Assembly (NCBI GenBank): GCA_025363755.1
Contig: JANYLQ010000037.1
Coordinates: forward strand, 1-64,000
Length of the DNA: 64,000 nt
Reading direction: 5' to 3'
From: Hyphomicrobiales bacterium
Lineage (GTDB): Bacteria; Pseudomonadota; Alphaproteobacteria; Rhizobiales; Aestuariivirgaceae
This document shows, piece by piece, positions 16,361 through 24,547 of this stretch. Each line of letters opens with the position of its first letter. Within the stretch, counting starts at the first letter, position 1. Under the pieces are notes generated by a model. It was not told the origin of the DNA. It did no database searches and saw only the letters and a list, made by a program, of their open reading frames with translations. The translations under genes and the position numbers were made by a program.

Positions 16361-17278
16361 ATGGCAAAGGCAATTGCAAAAAAATCGACTGTAAAAAAGC
16401 CTAATCGCAAGACCTCACCGTATTTTACGGCCAAAGACTCGGTGAAAGTTGTACAAGAGCGTTCCGGTCCTAAAGCAAATAAGCGTACCAAAATTCTGGT
16501 CGATTCCTTAGTGAAGCACCTCCATGCCTTCATCAAAGAAACCAAACCGACCATGGAAGAGTGGATGTACGGCATCAATTTTCTGACACGCACCGGACAT
16601 CTTTCGACTGACTGGCGGCAAGAGTTTATTTTGTTGTCTGATGCGCTTGGTATTTCGATGTTGGTTGAGACATTGAACCACGACAAGATGTCGGGTGAAA
16701 CTGAATCTACTGTGCTTGGGCCTTTTTACATTGCCAATGCGCCGCATTATGAAAATGGTGCGAACATCTGCCTCGATGGAAAAGGCGAGCCTGTTTTGGT
16801 GCATGGCAAAGTTGTCAATGCCAAGGGAAAAGCAATTGCGGGCGCAAAGCTCGAAGTTTGGCAAACTAATGAAGATGGCTTTTATGATGTGCAACAAAAA
16901 GGCATCCAACCTGAAAACAATCTACGCGGCGTGTTCACATCAGACACAAAGGGCCAGTATTGGTTTCTTTCTGCCTACCCGCGATTTTATCCCATTCCTT
17001 ATGACGGCACCGTGGGTGACATGCTGAAGGCATTAGACCGCAACCCTAACCGCCCCGCGCATTTGCACTTCATAGTATCAGCCCCCGGATATGAAAAACT
17101 GGTAACTCATATTTTTACCCCCGATTGCCCGTGGTTGAAAGAAGATGCTGTATTTGGCGTCAAGAAAAGCCTGATTGCTAATTTCAAATGGACGGATGAT
17201 CAGCATCGCGCAACACAATTGGGCCTACCCAACCCGTTTCGCGAAGTGATGTGGAATGTTGTGATGAGCAAAGCGTGA
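16361..17278 (+). CDS. Intradiol ring-cleavage dioxygenase, hydroxyquinol 1,2-dioxygenase-like
   Basis: A non-heme Fe(III) dioxygenase of 305 residues that cleaves between adjacent ring hydroxyls. The iron ligands are Tyr175 ('DGFYDVQQ'), Tyr210 ('PRFYPIPYDG'), His234 and His236 ('RPAHLHF'), with spacing as in catechol and hydroxyquinol 1,2-dioxygenases. A maleylacetate reductase neighbour points to hydroxyquinol rather than catechol. The N-terminus has a Lys-rich extension of about 40 residues not expected in the core family. The ATG at 16361 lies just past the monooxygenase stop; the TTG at 16355 is less likely. It is the last gene of the operon. Confidence 0.9.
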   Translation: MAKAIAKKSTVKKPNRKTSPYFTAKDSVKVVQERSGPKANKRTKILVDSLVKHLHAFIKETKPTMEEWMYGINFLTRTGHLSTDWRQEFILLSDALGISMLVETLNHDKMSGETESTVLGPFYIANAPHYENGANICLDGKGEPVLVHGKVVNAKGKAIAGAKLEVWQTNEDGFYDVQQKGIQPENNLRGVFTSDTKGQYWFLSAYPRFYPIPYDGTVGDMLKALDRNPNRPAHLHFIVSAPGYEKLVTHIFTPDCPWLKEDAVFGVKKSLIANFKWTDDQHRATQLGLPNPFREVMWNVVMSKA

Positions 17279-17329
17279 CGTCCATTCGCACTGACCCATT
17301 AGAGCAAATATCCATTCTCTATGTTGTCA

Positions 17330-18007
17330 TTATTTGAGGTTTTGCAACGTGACGAGAGGTTCAAGGTTGCCGAGGTTATTCAAAACCTCATATAGAAAAT
17401 TGCTCAATATCGGTTGATATTCTTCTGCCAGATGTTGGGTATCTCCCAACACAAAAGCTCGCAATGAAAACCGCTTATCAGCAATGGCGATGGCTAAAGC
17501 TTGGGGCAGGGCAGGGATGGTCAAGTCGCCTTCAGTCTTTGGCCAAAAGGAACCAACATGTTGATTTTCAACGGGCACAAAAAGATCGATGTTTGGAAAT
17601 TTTTGTATTGCTTTGGCCGCCCTGAGTGAAGCGGCGTGCCGATCAACCACGTAGAACACGATGATCCGGAATCCAAGTTTTTTTAGCTCGTCAAAAAAAT
17701 TCAACTCTTGGGCGGCTTTGAAAAACCCATCAGTATGCCTGGCCGGAAGATCAACCACGTAATCTCTGCCGGGCGAGGCAATGATCGTATCGAACAGTTT
17801 CATCTGGCCCGGCATAGCAGCAAAATCAGCAAGTGCTGTGCGGCCGGGGAAGAATTTGCGCAATGGGCCTTCGGGCGCATCCGTGTCGATCATAAATGGA
17901 TCGCGACCATCCAGCAGCAAATAGTCGGCCAGCAACCGCGCCAGCAAAGTTTTGCCGTTGCGGTGCTGGTCTGATACGGTGATGTAGACCGTGGGGGTGT
18001 TGGCCAC
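17330..18007 (-). CDS. ParA/MinD-like P-loop protein with altered Walker A
   Basis: A 225-residue P-loop protein resembling ParA/CobQ ATPases. 'VYITVSDQHRNGKTLLARLLADYL' takes the place of Walker A. It keeps GKT but lacks the signature lysine and glycines of KGGxGKT. 'PFMIDTDAPEGPLRKFFPG' and 'RDYVVDLPARHTDGFF' match the Walker A' and B regions of its upstream neighbour, so the two are probably paralogs. They are 15 bases apart in the same orientation and may act as a heterodimer. The partner process (partition, positioning, or metabolic regulation) is not evident. No parB or centromere-like repeats are visible nearby. Confidence 0.75.
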   Translation of the reverse strand: MANTPTVYITVSDQHRNGKTLLARLLADYLLLDGRDPFMIDTDAPEGPLRKFFPGRTALADFAAMPGQMKLFDTIIASPGRDYVVDLPARHTDGFFKAAQELNFFDELKKLGFRIIVFYVVDRHAASLRAAKAIQKFPNIDLFVPVENQHVGSFWPKTEGDLTIPALPQALAIAIADKRFSLRAFVLGDTQHLAEEYQPILSNFLYEVLNNLGNLEPLVTLQNLK

Positions 18008-18022
18008 GGGCGTTAACCCTTT

Positions 18023-18769
18023 TTAATTGTGGCCCGGCGCGCGGCCGCCAGAAATGATGTCAGCCAGCATTTGCACGCGGGCAAACTCGGCATCAATCTC
18101 AGAACACCATTTGCGCACATAACCACGCAGCACGAAAGAGAATTTACCAGCGGTGCCATCAGCAGATTTGTTCTCAATGAAATCTTTGAAGGTTACGCCT
18201 GCAACGTCAACTTGCTCGTAAGCCATTTCGTTGAGCTTTGGCAGGTTGATTTCTTGAGCTTTTGGAATGGCTGAGAAATATTTGCGGTGCGTGGCTTCAT
18301 CCCATTCAAAGAAATTGGTTTCGTTGATGGAGTTGCGTGCCACAACGTAGGATACACCCTGAAGATATTTTGCGATCTCGCCAATTTCATCAAGTGAGGC
18401 AATCGACGGCCCGACCACATGCATGAGGCCCAGATTAAAGACACCATTACGAGCTGCTTCAAGAACACCAATGCGCTCAAAAAGATCCAACGCAAACGAC
18501 AAATTGCCAGCTTTAAAATCAACCACGGTGACTGGCACATTGGCCGATTCCATCGTATCCAAAACTTTCATTTGATCGGCCACATGGCCCAGATCAATCA
18601 CTTCCGTCATTGTGGGGTAAAAACGGCGCAGCGATCCACGCGGATTTTCTGTGTCAAAAGCGCGTGTTAAAACGTTTTTTCGCGCAAAATAGTCAAGCAA
18701 CGCCCGTGAAATGGTGGTTTTGCCGACGCCGCCTTTATCTGCGCCGACCAGAATAAGTGTTGGTTTCAT
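18023..18769 (-). CDS. ParA/MinD-like ATPase
   Basis: A 248-residue deviant Walker ATPase. The motif 'GADKGGVGKTTISRALLDYF' is canonical, including the signature lysine. 'RAFDTENPRGSLRRFYP' and 'VTVVDFKAGNLSFALDLFERIG' form the remaining nucleotide site, although the Walker B aspartate region is unusual. It is the first gene of the two-gene minus-strand operon. The family covers chromosome partition, division-site placement and chemotaxis-array positioning; the absence of a ParB partner argues against classical plasmid partition. Confidence 0.85.
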   Translation of the reverse strand: MKPTLILVGADKGGVGKTTISRALLDYFARKNVLTRAFDTENPRGSLRRFYPTMTEVIDLGHVADQMKVLDTMESANVPVTVVDFKAGNLSFALDLFERIGVLEAARNGVFNLGLMHVVGPSIASLDEIGEIAKYLQGVSYVVARNSINETNFFEWDEATHRKYFSAIPKAQEINLPKLNEMAYEQVDVAGVTFKDFIENKSADGTAGKFSFVLRGYVRKWCSEIDAEFARVQMLADIISGGRAPGHN

Positions 18770-18900
18770 TGTTAGCCCCTCGATTGTTCCGCATCTTATT
18801 TGACTATCTCTAGCATGTGATGTTGTCTGCGTATAGGTTACGTAAGGTGTGATTTTCTGACTTGGTTTGCCGCTTAAGTTGCCTTTGATGGAGCGTTAGC

Positions 18901-19467
18901 ATGACAATTCTGATAATTGGCGTATTACTATTTGGTGGCAGTCACTTGTTTTCGGTGCTGTTTCCTCAGGTTCGCAATCGTCTCAAGGCGTGGCTGGGCG
19001 AAGCGCGGTTTAAGGGGTCTTATTCGCTGGTCTCGGCCATTGGGCTTGGAATGATGTTCTGGGGTTATGCCTTAGCGCGCGATAATGGCCAAATGCTTTA
19101 TATCCCGTCACCTGGAGCTAGACACATCACCATGTTGCTAGTGTTACTGGGTTTCACATGCATGTCAGCAACGTATGGCAAAGGTTATATCCGGCACTGG
19201 CTGCAAAATCCATTTTCAATTGGCATTTGCCTGTGGTCGGTTGGGCATTTGATAGCCAATGGCAAGACACCTGTGGTTCTGATTTATCTAACATTCCTGT
19301 CGGTGGCGGCGCTTGATATTATCAGCAACATGGCGCGAGTTAACAGGCCGATGTTTGAGCCGCACTTAAAATCTGATGTGGTTGCTGTTTTGGTAGGCCT
19401 TTTGATATACGCTTTCATGCTTTTCATATTTCATCCTTACGTCCTCGGTGTGAAAATTTTAGGATAA
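18901..19467 (+). CDS. NnrU-family membrane protein
   Basis: A 188-residue integral membrane protein with about five or six hydrophobic segments. The pattern 'GGSHLFSVLFPQVRNRLKAWLGEARFKGSYSLVSAIGLGMMFWGYALAR' is typical of the NnrU family. NnrU was first described near nitrite/nitric oxide reductase genes; related proteins act in isoprenoid or carotenoid steps. No denitrification gene is visible here, so the role is open. The ribosome site 'ggagcgttagc' supports the ATG at 18901. Confidence 0.85.
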   Translation: MTILIIGVLLFGGSHLFSVLFPQVRNRLKAWLGEARFKGSYSLVSAIGLGMMFWGYALARDNGQMLYIPSPGARHITMLLVLLGFTCMSATYGKGYIRHWLQNPFSIGICLWSVGHLIANGKTPVVLIYLTFLSVAALDIISNMARVNRPMFEPHLKSDVVAVLVGLLIYAFMLFIFHPYVLGVKILG

Positions 19468-19658
19468 TTTCCCGGTTTGGATATTGCGGTTGTCTGGCGA
19501 GCAAGGTCGGCTGACCACTTAAAAAATAGCGTTGACGAGTAAGGTTAAGGTTTTACCAAAAATTCATCGAAAACTGGATTCAAATTGCAACTTATGCAAT
19601 GTCATTTTTTAAATAAACGGGGGTCATTTCGGGATTTACGATAGAGGAGTTTTTCACC

Positions 19659-20456
19659 TTGCAACAGGTAAGTGCTACTACCGCCAGACCAAACCGTAAG
19701 CTTATGCCCTTGAGGGTGAGCAAGGTTAAGCATAACCGCAAAGATGAAGTGACCAACAAGCAGTTTGCAACCGCTGAAGTTCCACCACTTCGCGTCGTTC
19801 AGCCAAACGAAGCTATTATCAGCCCGCGAATACTGCAAGCTTTGAAAGAAGATTCAGATGCCTCGGAATCACTGTCCGACATTCGCGGATTATTAATTGG
19901 CCCTATCACGCGCCTGCACGAGGCGAGAATTGAAGAATTGCTTTCAATATTTGAAGAGGCCGATCGCAGCAACCGACAGGCTGTTAAGAACTTGAACGCG
20001 CGTGCTGATAGTCTTATTGCGTTATGCGAAAACAATCAGCTCAGCATTACGCAGACAAACGAAACCTTACGGGCAACAGCTACTCAACAAAATACGGATC
20101 TTGTAAGTGCGATACAAGATATCAATGATGCGCTGAAAGATATGTTTCAGAGGGTTGAATCTAATTTTCAACAGCATTCTAATGCATTAAATGATCGTGT
20201 TTCAAGTCTTGCAGCACGGACGGCTGAAGACCATCAGACTTTGCTGACATATTTCACAAAACGTGTTGATGAGCTTGAAATTGCAACCACTGCGAATGAT
20301 GAACGAAATCTTTTAAAGTTGGAAAATAAATTGGCGAAGTATGCGGCTGATATGAAAGTCGAACGAACCAATGATTTGGAAAGTATATCAGAAGGTTTCG
20401 CCGATTTTTCAGATCGCATATTGGGACTGCGTGTTAGCAGATCTACGCCTGGCTGA
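19659..20456 (+). CDS. Hypothetical coiled-coil protein with a TTG start
   Basis: I do not recognise a family for this 265-residue protein. It has a basic N-terminus, no signal peptide and a long helical, charged middle and end (about residues 85-250) that reads as coiled coil ('RIEELLSIFEEADRSNRQAVKNL', 'RVESNFQQHSNALNDRVSSL'). The start is TTG: 'agaggag' lies about nine bases before it and no ATG is suitably placed. Coding character is good over the full length. A structural or scaffold role is possible but unproven. Confidence 0.7.
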   Translation: MQQVSATTARPNRKLMPLRVSKVKHNRKDEVTNKQFATAEVPPLRVVQPNEAIISPRILQALKEDSDASESLSDIRGLLIGPITRLHEARIEELLSIFEEADRSNRQAVKNLNARADSLIALCENNQLSITQTNETLRATATQQNTDLVSAIQDINDALKDMFQRVESNFQQHSNALNDRVSSLAARTAEDHQTLLTYFTKRVDELEIATTANDERNLLKLENKLAKYAADMKVERTNDLESISEGFADFSDRILGLRVSRSTPG

Positions 20457-20612
20457 CCTGCTACGTTTTGACGGACGTCGCATTTAAAATTTAATTTAAA
20501 GACCATAACCTTTGATTGACGGTGGGCAAAAATGCTTGGCCTTTGGGGGCTAAGAATATCCGTCAGTCTACAGATCAATTAATGAAACATCATTTTTTTG
20601 GGAGACTGATCG

Positions 20613-20804
20613 ATGAAGCTACTGCACATAAATTATTCACAATTCATCGATTCTAGATCAATGCGCCAGACCCGCAATCACATCATTGGAAGAACTGAAA
20701 AAGCGACCGCTCCAAAAATTAGTTCGGTCTTCTTGAGCAGGCGAAGCTTTAGCTCCAAAATTAATTGGCAGACCGAGTTACTCAAATTGGAGGACGCGTC
20801 TTGA
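20613..20804 (+). CDS. Small hypothetical protein, coupled to the next gene
   Basis: A 63-residue basic protein without a recognised domain. A good ribosome site 'gggagactgatcg' precedes the ATG. Its stop codon overlaps the TTG start of the next gene (TTGA), and that gene's ribosome site lies inside this reading frame. That suggests translational coupling and supports both being real. Confidence 0.5.
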   Translation: MKLLHINYSQFIDSRSMRQTRNHIIGRTEKATAPKISSVFLSRRSFSSKINWQTELLKLEDAS

Positions 20805-21175
20805 CCCCTGCAGCAATTCTATTTTGCACGACCCTTGTTACAGCAGTTCCACATGGTTCAATCGCGCAACATAACTGTCGTTATTTGGAACCACCTTTCA
20901 CTGGAAGCCGGACGACTGCTCTGGATAGGCCAGTTGAGAAAGAAATGATTGCAGATGTTGCTTTGCCGATTGCACAGGCTGCCGCGCCAATTTCAAAACC
21001 AGTTGTGAAAGTTGCAAAACTTTACAAGCAAAAGATGAGGCGGAGGGTTGCACACATCACGACCTTTCGCCGATACGGTAAGATCGTGGTTTCACCAACC
21101 GCCAGCGAAATTTCAAACAAAAAAGAGCGTCCTTCGTTTTGGGAAGAAATAAAGCGCTTTGACCTGTTCAAGTAA
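20801..21175 (+). CDS. Small secreted hypothetical protein
   Basis: From the TTG at 20801 this gives 124 residues beginning with a hydrophobic segment 'LTPAAILFCTTLVTAVPHGSIAQ' that looks like a signal peptide with cleavage after 'SIAQ'. The site 'ggagga' is 6-7 bases upstream, which favours this start over the ORF-track TTG at 20765. The mature part has a Pro/Ala stretch and then a basic region ('KQKMRRRVAHITTFRRYGK'). I recognise no family. Confidence 0.6.
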   Translation: MTPAAILFCTTLVTAVPHGSIAQHNCRYLEPPFTGSRTTALDRPVEKEMIADVALPIAQAAAPISKPVVKVAKLYKQKMRRRVAHITTFRRYGKIVVSPTASEISNKKERPSFWEEIKRFDLFK

Positions 21176-21319
21176 GATAGGTTTTTAAGCAAGGTCCGTC
21201 ATTCGATACTTTTTACGTGTTGAAGATCGGGCAACGATGCCATAGGGCCTGAATGATGTTAGGCATAGTTAATCGCGTCGCAGTTGCCCGCAATGCATCC
21301 AGCGTCTAAGGTGTAGTAC

Positions 21320-22138
21320 ATGTCCCAACACTCAATTCAAAAACGCGTCACCGCCCCTGATATTCGTGCAAGAAAAGGCGGCGAGCCAATTGTTTCGCTC
21401 ACCTCTTATCATGCCCACACAGCGGCGATTGCAGATAAATATGTTGATTTTCTGCTGGTAGGTGATTCACTGGGAATGGTGATGCATGGGTTCGAAACAA
21501 CGCTGCCTGTTCCACTTGAGTTGATGATTATGCATGGGCGCGCGGTCACACGCGGTGCCAAGCACGCGCTTGTCGTCGTGGATATGCCGTTTGGTTCTTA
21601 TGAAGAGAGTCCGGCCCAGGCGTTTCGCAATGCCGCACGTGTGATTAAAGAAACCGAATGTGGCGCCATTAAACTTGAAGGCGGGGCGCGCATGGCCGAG
21701 ACGATCAAGTTTTTAACTGAACGCGGAATTCCAGTGATGGCGCATATTGGTTTGACGCCGCAATCGATCAACGTGCTGGGTGGATTTAAAGCGCAGGGCC
21801 GCGAACGGGCAGGCTGGCCTATTATTGAAGAAGATGCACGCGCTGTAACCGAAGCAGGTGCTTTTGCCGTGGTGCTCGAAGCTGTGGCGGAACCACTGGC
21901 GGCGAAGATTACCAAAGCGATTTCAATTCCAACCATCGGCATTGGAGCTTCAGCTTCTTGCGATGGGCAGATTTTGGTGATGGAAGATATGTTGGGGCTT
22001 TCGCCCAAGGTGGCGCGGTTCGTCAAAGAATTTGGCAAGGTCGGTATCGCCATTGAAGGGGCGATCAAAACTTATGCCGAAGATGTGCGTTCGCGCGCAT
22101 TTCCGGGCGCCGAGAATGTTTATGAAGTGAAGGATTAA
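21320..22138 (+). CDS. panB: 3-methyl-2-oxobutanoate hydroxymethyltransferase
   Basis: PanB transfers a hydroxymethyl group from methylene-tetrahydrofolate to 2-oxoisovalerate, giving ketopantoate for pantothenate and CoA. At 272 residues the length is normal. Family stretches are present: '[32 protein letters not shown]', '[13 protein letters not shown]', '[22 protein letters not shown]' and '[23 protein letters not shown]'. The neighbour panC is absent, so the gene appears to stand alone. Confidence 0.97.
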   Translation: MSQHSIQKRVTAPDIRARKGGEPIVSLTSYHAHTAAIADKYVDFLLVGDSLGMVMHGFETTLPVPLELMIMHGRAVTRGAKHALVVVDMPFGSYEESPAQAFRNAARVIKETECGAIKLEGGARMAETIKFLTERGIPVMAHIGLTPQSINVLGGFKAQGRERAGWPIIEEDARAVTEAGAFAVVLEAVAEPLAAKITKAISIPTIGIGASASCDGQILVMEDMLGLSPKVARFVKEFGKVGIAIEGAIKTYAEDVRSRAFPGAENVYEVKD

Positions 22139-22182
22139 CTCCGACTCTTTTTTGACATAGATTCCATTCAACATTGCAGATC

Positions 22183-23562
22183 ATGAAATTGAATCGTCGC
22201 GATGTGATTGCTGGTGCAATGGCTTTGGGCTTGCCGCGCTTTGCTGTGGCGCAAGTGGTTGGCGAAGTGATTTTAACCGCTGAAAAATCTGCAATGCCAA
22301 TTTTGGGGCGAGGCGGAGTTAAAACTCCGGTTTGGCGGTTTATGAAAGATCAGCCTATTGCAGTTTTGCGCGCCAAGCAGGGCCAAGAGTTCAAGGGTCG
22401 GATTATCAATCATCTCGACCAAGATATTTGGTTGCATTGGTTTGGGGTGCGCGGTGCTTCAACGCAAATGACACTGAATGTGTTGCCCGGGGACGCAAAT
22501 GCTGTAGCGTTTGCTTTTACGCCGCCTGATGCTGGCACGTTTTGGTTTGGGCCGATGACGCGTGCTTCTCAACAGCGAGACATGGGGCTTTATGGGATGT
22601 TGATTGTGGAAGAGGCAACTCCAGTGGTGCCCGCCTTCAATGATGTTCCCATGATTTTTGACGATTGGATGGTTGATGACAAAGGGCGTCCGAGCGGTAA
22701 GTTTGGCGATTTGGAAATGGCCATTGGGGATGGCAGGCTGGGTGATTGGTTCACAGTTAACAACGCTTTCAAATCAAAAATTAAAGTCACACTCGACAAA
22801 CCGCTGCGCTTGCGTCTGCTTAACGCGGCCAACGCGCGCACCATGAATATCATATTTAAAGGTACAGCCCCTCAAGTCATGGCTTTGGATGGGCAGGCTG
22901 TCACACTTAAGGCGATTGACGAAAATGGCTTGAAAATGGCACCTGGGCAGCGTGCAGATTTGTTGTTGACAGAAATGTCGCCCGAGGTAGCAATTGCTCT
23001 TGATGTTTTAGATGATGTGACAGACGTTGTATTCTTACAAGTCAGCGGCGTGAACATTTCCGATCAAGTGGCCAGCAGTTTCAAACTTCCCGACAATCCT
23101 ATTGCGGTGCTGGGTGATCTGACGACCGCGCGGCGTATCCCAATCGAGATCGAAGGTGGGGCCAAGGGTGGTTTGCAATCGGCAAAAGTGGGTGATGCGA
23201 CGCTGGATATGCGTGGGCTTTTGGAAAAAGGTCTAGCTTGGGCGTTTAACGGCATTGCGGGTGTAGGCGGGCCACCGCTTTTTGAAGCCAAGAACGGCGA
23301 GACGCTGATTTTAGAGTTTTCGAATAAGACAAGCTTTCCACAGCCCCTTCATATCCATGGTCATGTGTGGAAGTTAATTGAGAGTGATGGGCAAATTGTT
23401 GGTGATCAAGGTTGGATGGATACAGTGGTGGTGCCTGGTCTTTCATCCGCGAAATTGGCTTTCATCGCTGATAATCCGGGGCTTTGGGTTTTGCAGAGTT
23501 TAATAGCTGAGCGGGTGGATGCTGGGTTAATTGGTGCTTTCTCGGTTTTGCCGCCCACTTGA
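22183..23562 (+). CDS. Multicopper-oxidase-fold protein lacking most copper ligands (SufI/FtsP-like)
   Basis: A 459-residue exported protein with three cupredoxin domains. 'LNRRDVIAGAMALGLPRFAVA' is a Tat signal. The usual four His motifs are degraded. 'HWHG' is 'HWFG' (85-88) and 'HSH' is 'GPM' (about 123-125). The third motif keeps 'HIHGH' (390-394) but has Gln for the type 1 His. The C-terminal HCHxxxHxxxGM is 'LQSLIAERVDAGL'. It should thus not work as a copper oxidase. SufI/FtsP, a divisome-stabilising protein with the same fold, has likewise lost its copper, so a structural role in the envelope is a reasonable inference. The ATG at 22183 fits the signal better than the TTG at 22174. Confidence 0.85.
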   Translation: MKLNRRDVIAGAMALGLPRFAVAQVVGEVILTAEKSAMPILGRGGVKTPVWRFMKDQPIAVLRAKQGQEFKGRIINHLDQDIWLHWFGVRGASTQMTLNVLPGDANAVAFAFTPPDAGTFWFGPMTRASQQRDMGLYGMLIVEEATPVVPAFNDVPMIFDDWMVDDKGRPSGKFGDLEMAIGDGRLGDWFTVNNAFKSKIKVTLDKPLRLRLLNAANARTMNIIFKGTAPQVMALDGQAVTLKAIDENGLKMAPGQRADLLLTEMSPEVAIALDVLDDVTDVVFLQVSGVNISDQVASSFKLPDNPIAVLGDLTTARRIPIEIEGGAKGGLQSAKVGDATLDMRGLLEKGLAWAFNGIAGVGGPPLFEAKNGETLILEFSNKTSFPQPLHIHGHVWKLIESDGQIVGDQGWMDTVVVPGLSSAKLAFIADNPGLWVLQSLIAERVDAGLIGAFSVLPPT

Positions 23563-23627
23563 ATTGCCTTGATTTGGCCCTCTGGCTGCTTTACGTCCCA
23601 ATTCACAAATTACGGAGCGCAGCTTAA

Positions 23628-24290
23628 GTGTCTAATACTGACGAGTCGATATTCCGCGAGGTGGACGAGGAAGTTCGCCAAGACGAATACAAAAAAATCT
23701 GGGATCGTTATGGCAGGTATTTTACGACCGCTGGCGTTTTGCTGATTGTTGCTGTGGCGGCGTTTCAAGGCTGGCGCTATTATCAGGTGAAGCAAGCCGA
23801 GGATGCCGGTGCGGTTTATTTTGCGGCATTGAAGAAAGCTGCTGACGGTAAAACGGATGATGCATTATCGGCATTGGCAGCGGTTAATCATGCGGGCTTT
23901 GGCCAGTTGGCGGCTTTACAGAGTGCTGCTTTGCTTGCCAAGAAGGGCGACACGGAAAAAGCAGTTGCAGCTTATGATGCATTTGCGGCCAAAGCGGATA
24001 GCGATCCGGCACTGGCTGACATGGCGCGCATCAAGGCTGGTTATTTGTTAGTTGATAGTTCAACGCCCGATCAGTTGCTGACCCGGCTTGGAAAGTTTGA
24101 CAAGGATGGTGCCGTTTGGCGGCAAGAGGCCCGCGAGATTTTTGGCTTGAGTGCTTGGCGCGTGAAAGATTATACAATGGCTGATCGTTATATGCAGGCA
24201 GTTTATAATGATGCCGAAGCCACGCCCTCAATGAAGCAACGTGCGCAGATCATGATTCAATTGATTGCGCCAAATTTGGTGAAGAAGTGA
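23628..24290 (+). CDS. Membrane-anchored tetratricopeptide-like protein (YfgM-type)
   Basis: A 220-residue protein with a short cytoplasmic N-terminus, one membrane helix ('FTTAGVLLIVAVAAFQGW', about residues 31-48) and a helical-repeat domain outside. This is the layout of YfgM-like proteins that assist outer-envelope protein folding and sit near BamB and Der genes. Here der follows after one small gene, the same neighbourhood. The start is GTG at 23628. The stop overlaps the next GTG start (GTGA). Function is inferred from family and context. Confidence 0.8.
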   Translation: MSNTDESIFREVDEEVRQDEYKKIWDRYGRYFTTAGVLLIVAVAAFQGWRYYQVKQAEDAGAVYFAALKKAADGKTDDALSALAAVNHAGFGQLAALQSAALLAKKGDTEKAVAAYDAFAAKADSDPALADMARIKAGYLLVDSSTPDQLLTRLGKFDKDGAVWRQEAREIFGLSAWRVKDYTMADRYMQAVYNDAEATPSMKQRAQIMIQLIAPNLVKK

Positions 24291-24547
24291 AGCATTTCAT
24301 TCTGATCATGTGCTTAGCATTGGCGCTTTCCGGTTGTTCGACTTTGAAAAAAGTGACAGGCCAAAGCAACGATACCGTTTTGCCGGGACAGCGCGAAGAG
24401 ATTATTCCGGACGATCAGAAGACGGCGAGAGATCCAATCGTAGCGGGGCAGGGCCAAGCTTCTGCGGATGTGCCAACTGATCAGCCTGTTGTTCCGTGCA
24501 ATCCTAAAAAACAACTTTGCCCGCCTGATTCAAAGACTTTACAATGA
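24287..24547 (+). CDS. Small lipoprotein upstream of der
   Basis: An 86-residue lipoprotein with signal 'MKHFILIMCLALALSGC' and lipobox 'LSGC' at residue 17. The mature part is short, polar and Pro-rich with two Cys near the C-terminus. It lies where BamB (an outer-membrane assembly lipoprotein) is found in many genomes between yfgM and der, but it is far too short for the BamB propeller. It starts with GTG inside the previous stop and overlaps the der start by four bases. Confidence 0.75.
   Translation: MKHFILIMCLALALSGCSTLKKVTGQSNDTVLPGQREEIIPDDQKTARDPIVAGQGQASADVPTDQPVVPCNPKKQLCPPDSKTLQ

Noticed and set aside
17330-18769. Plasmid partition locus
   Set aside because: No ParB gene, no iteron or centromere repeats, and core chromosomal genes on both sides.
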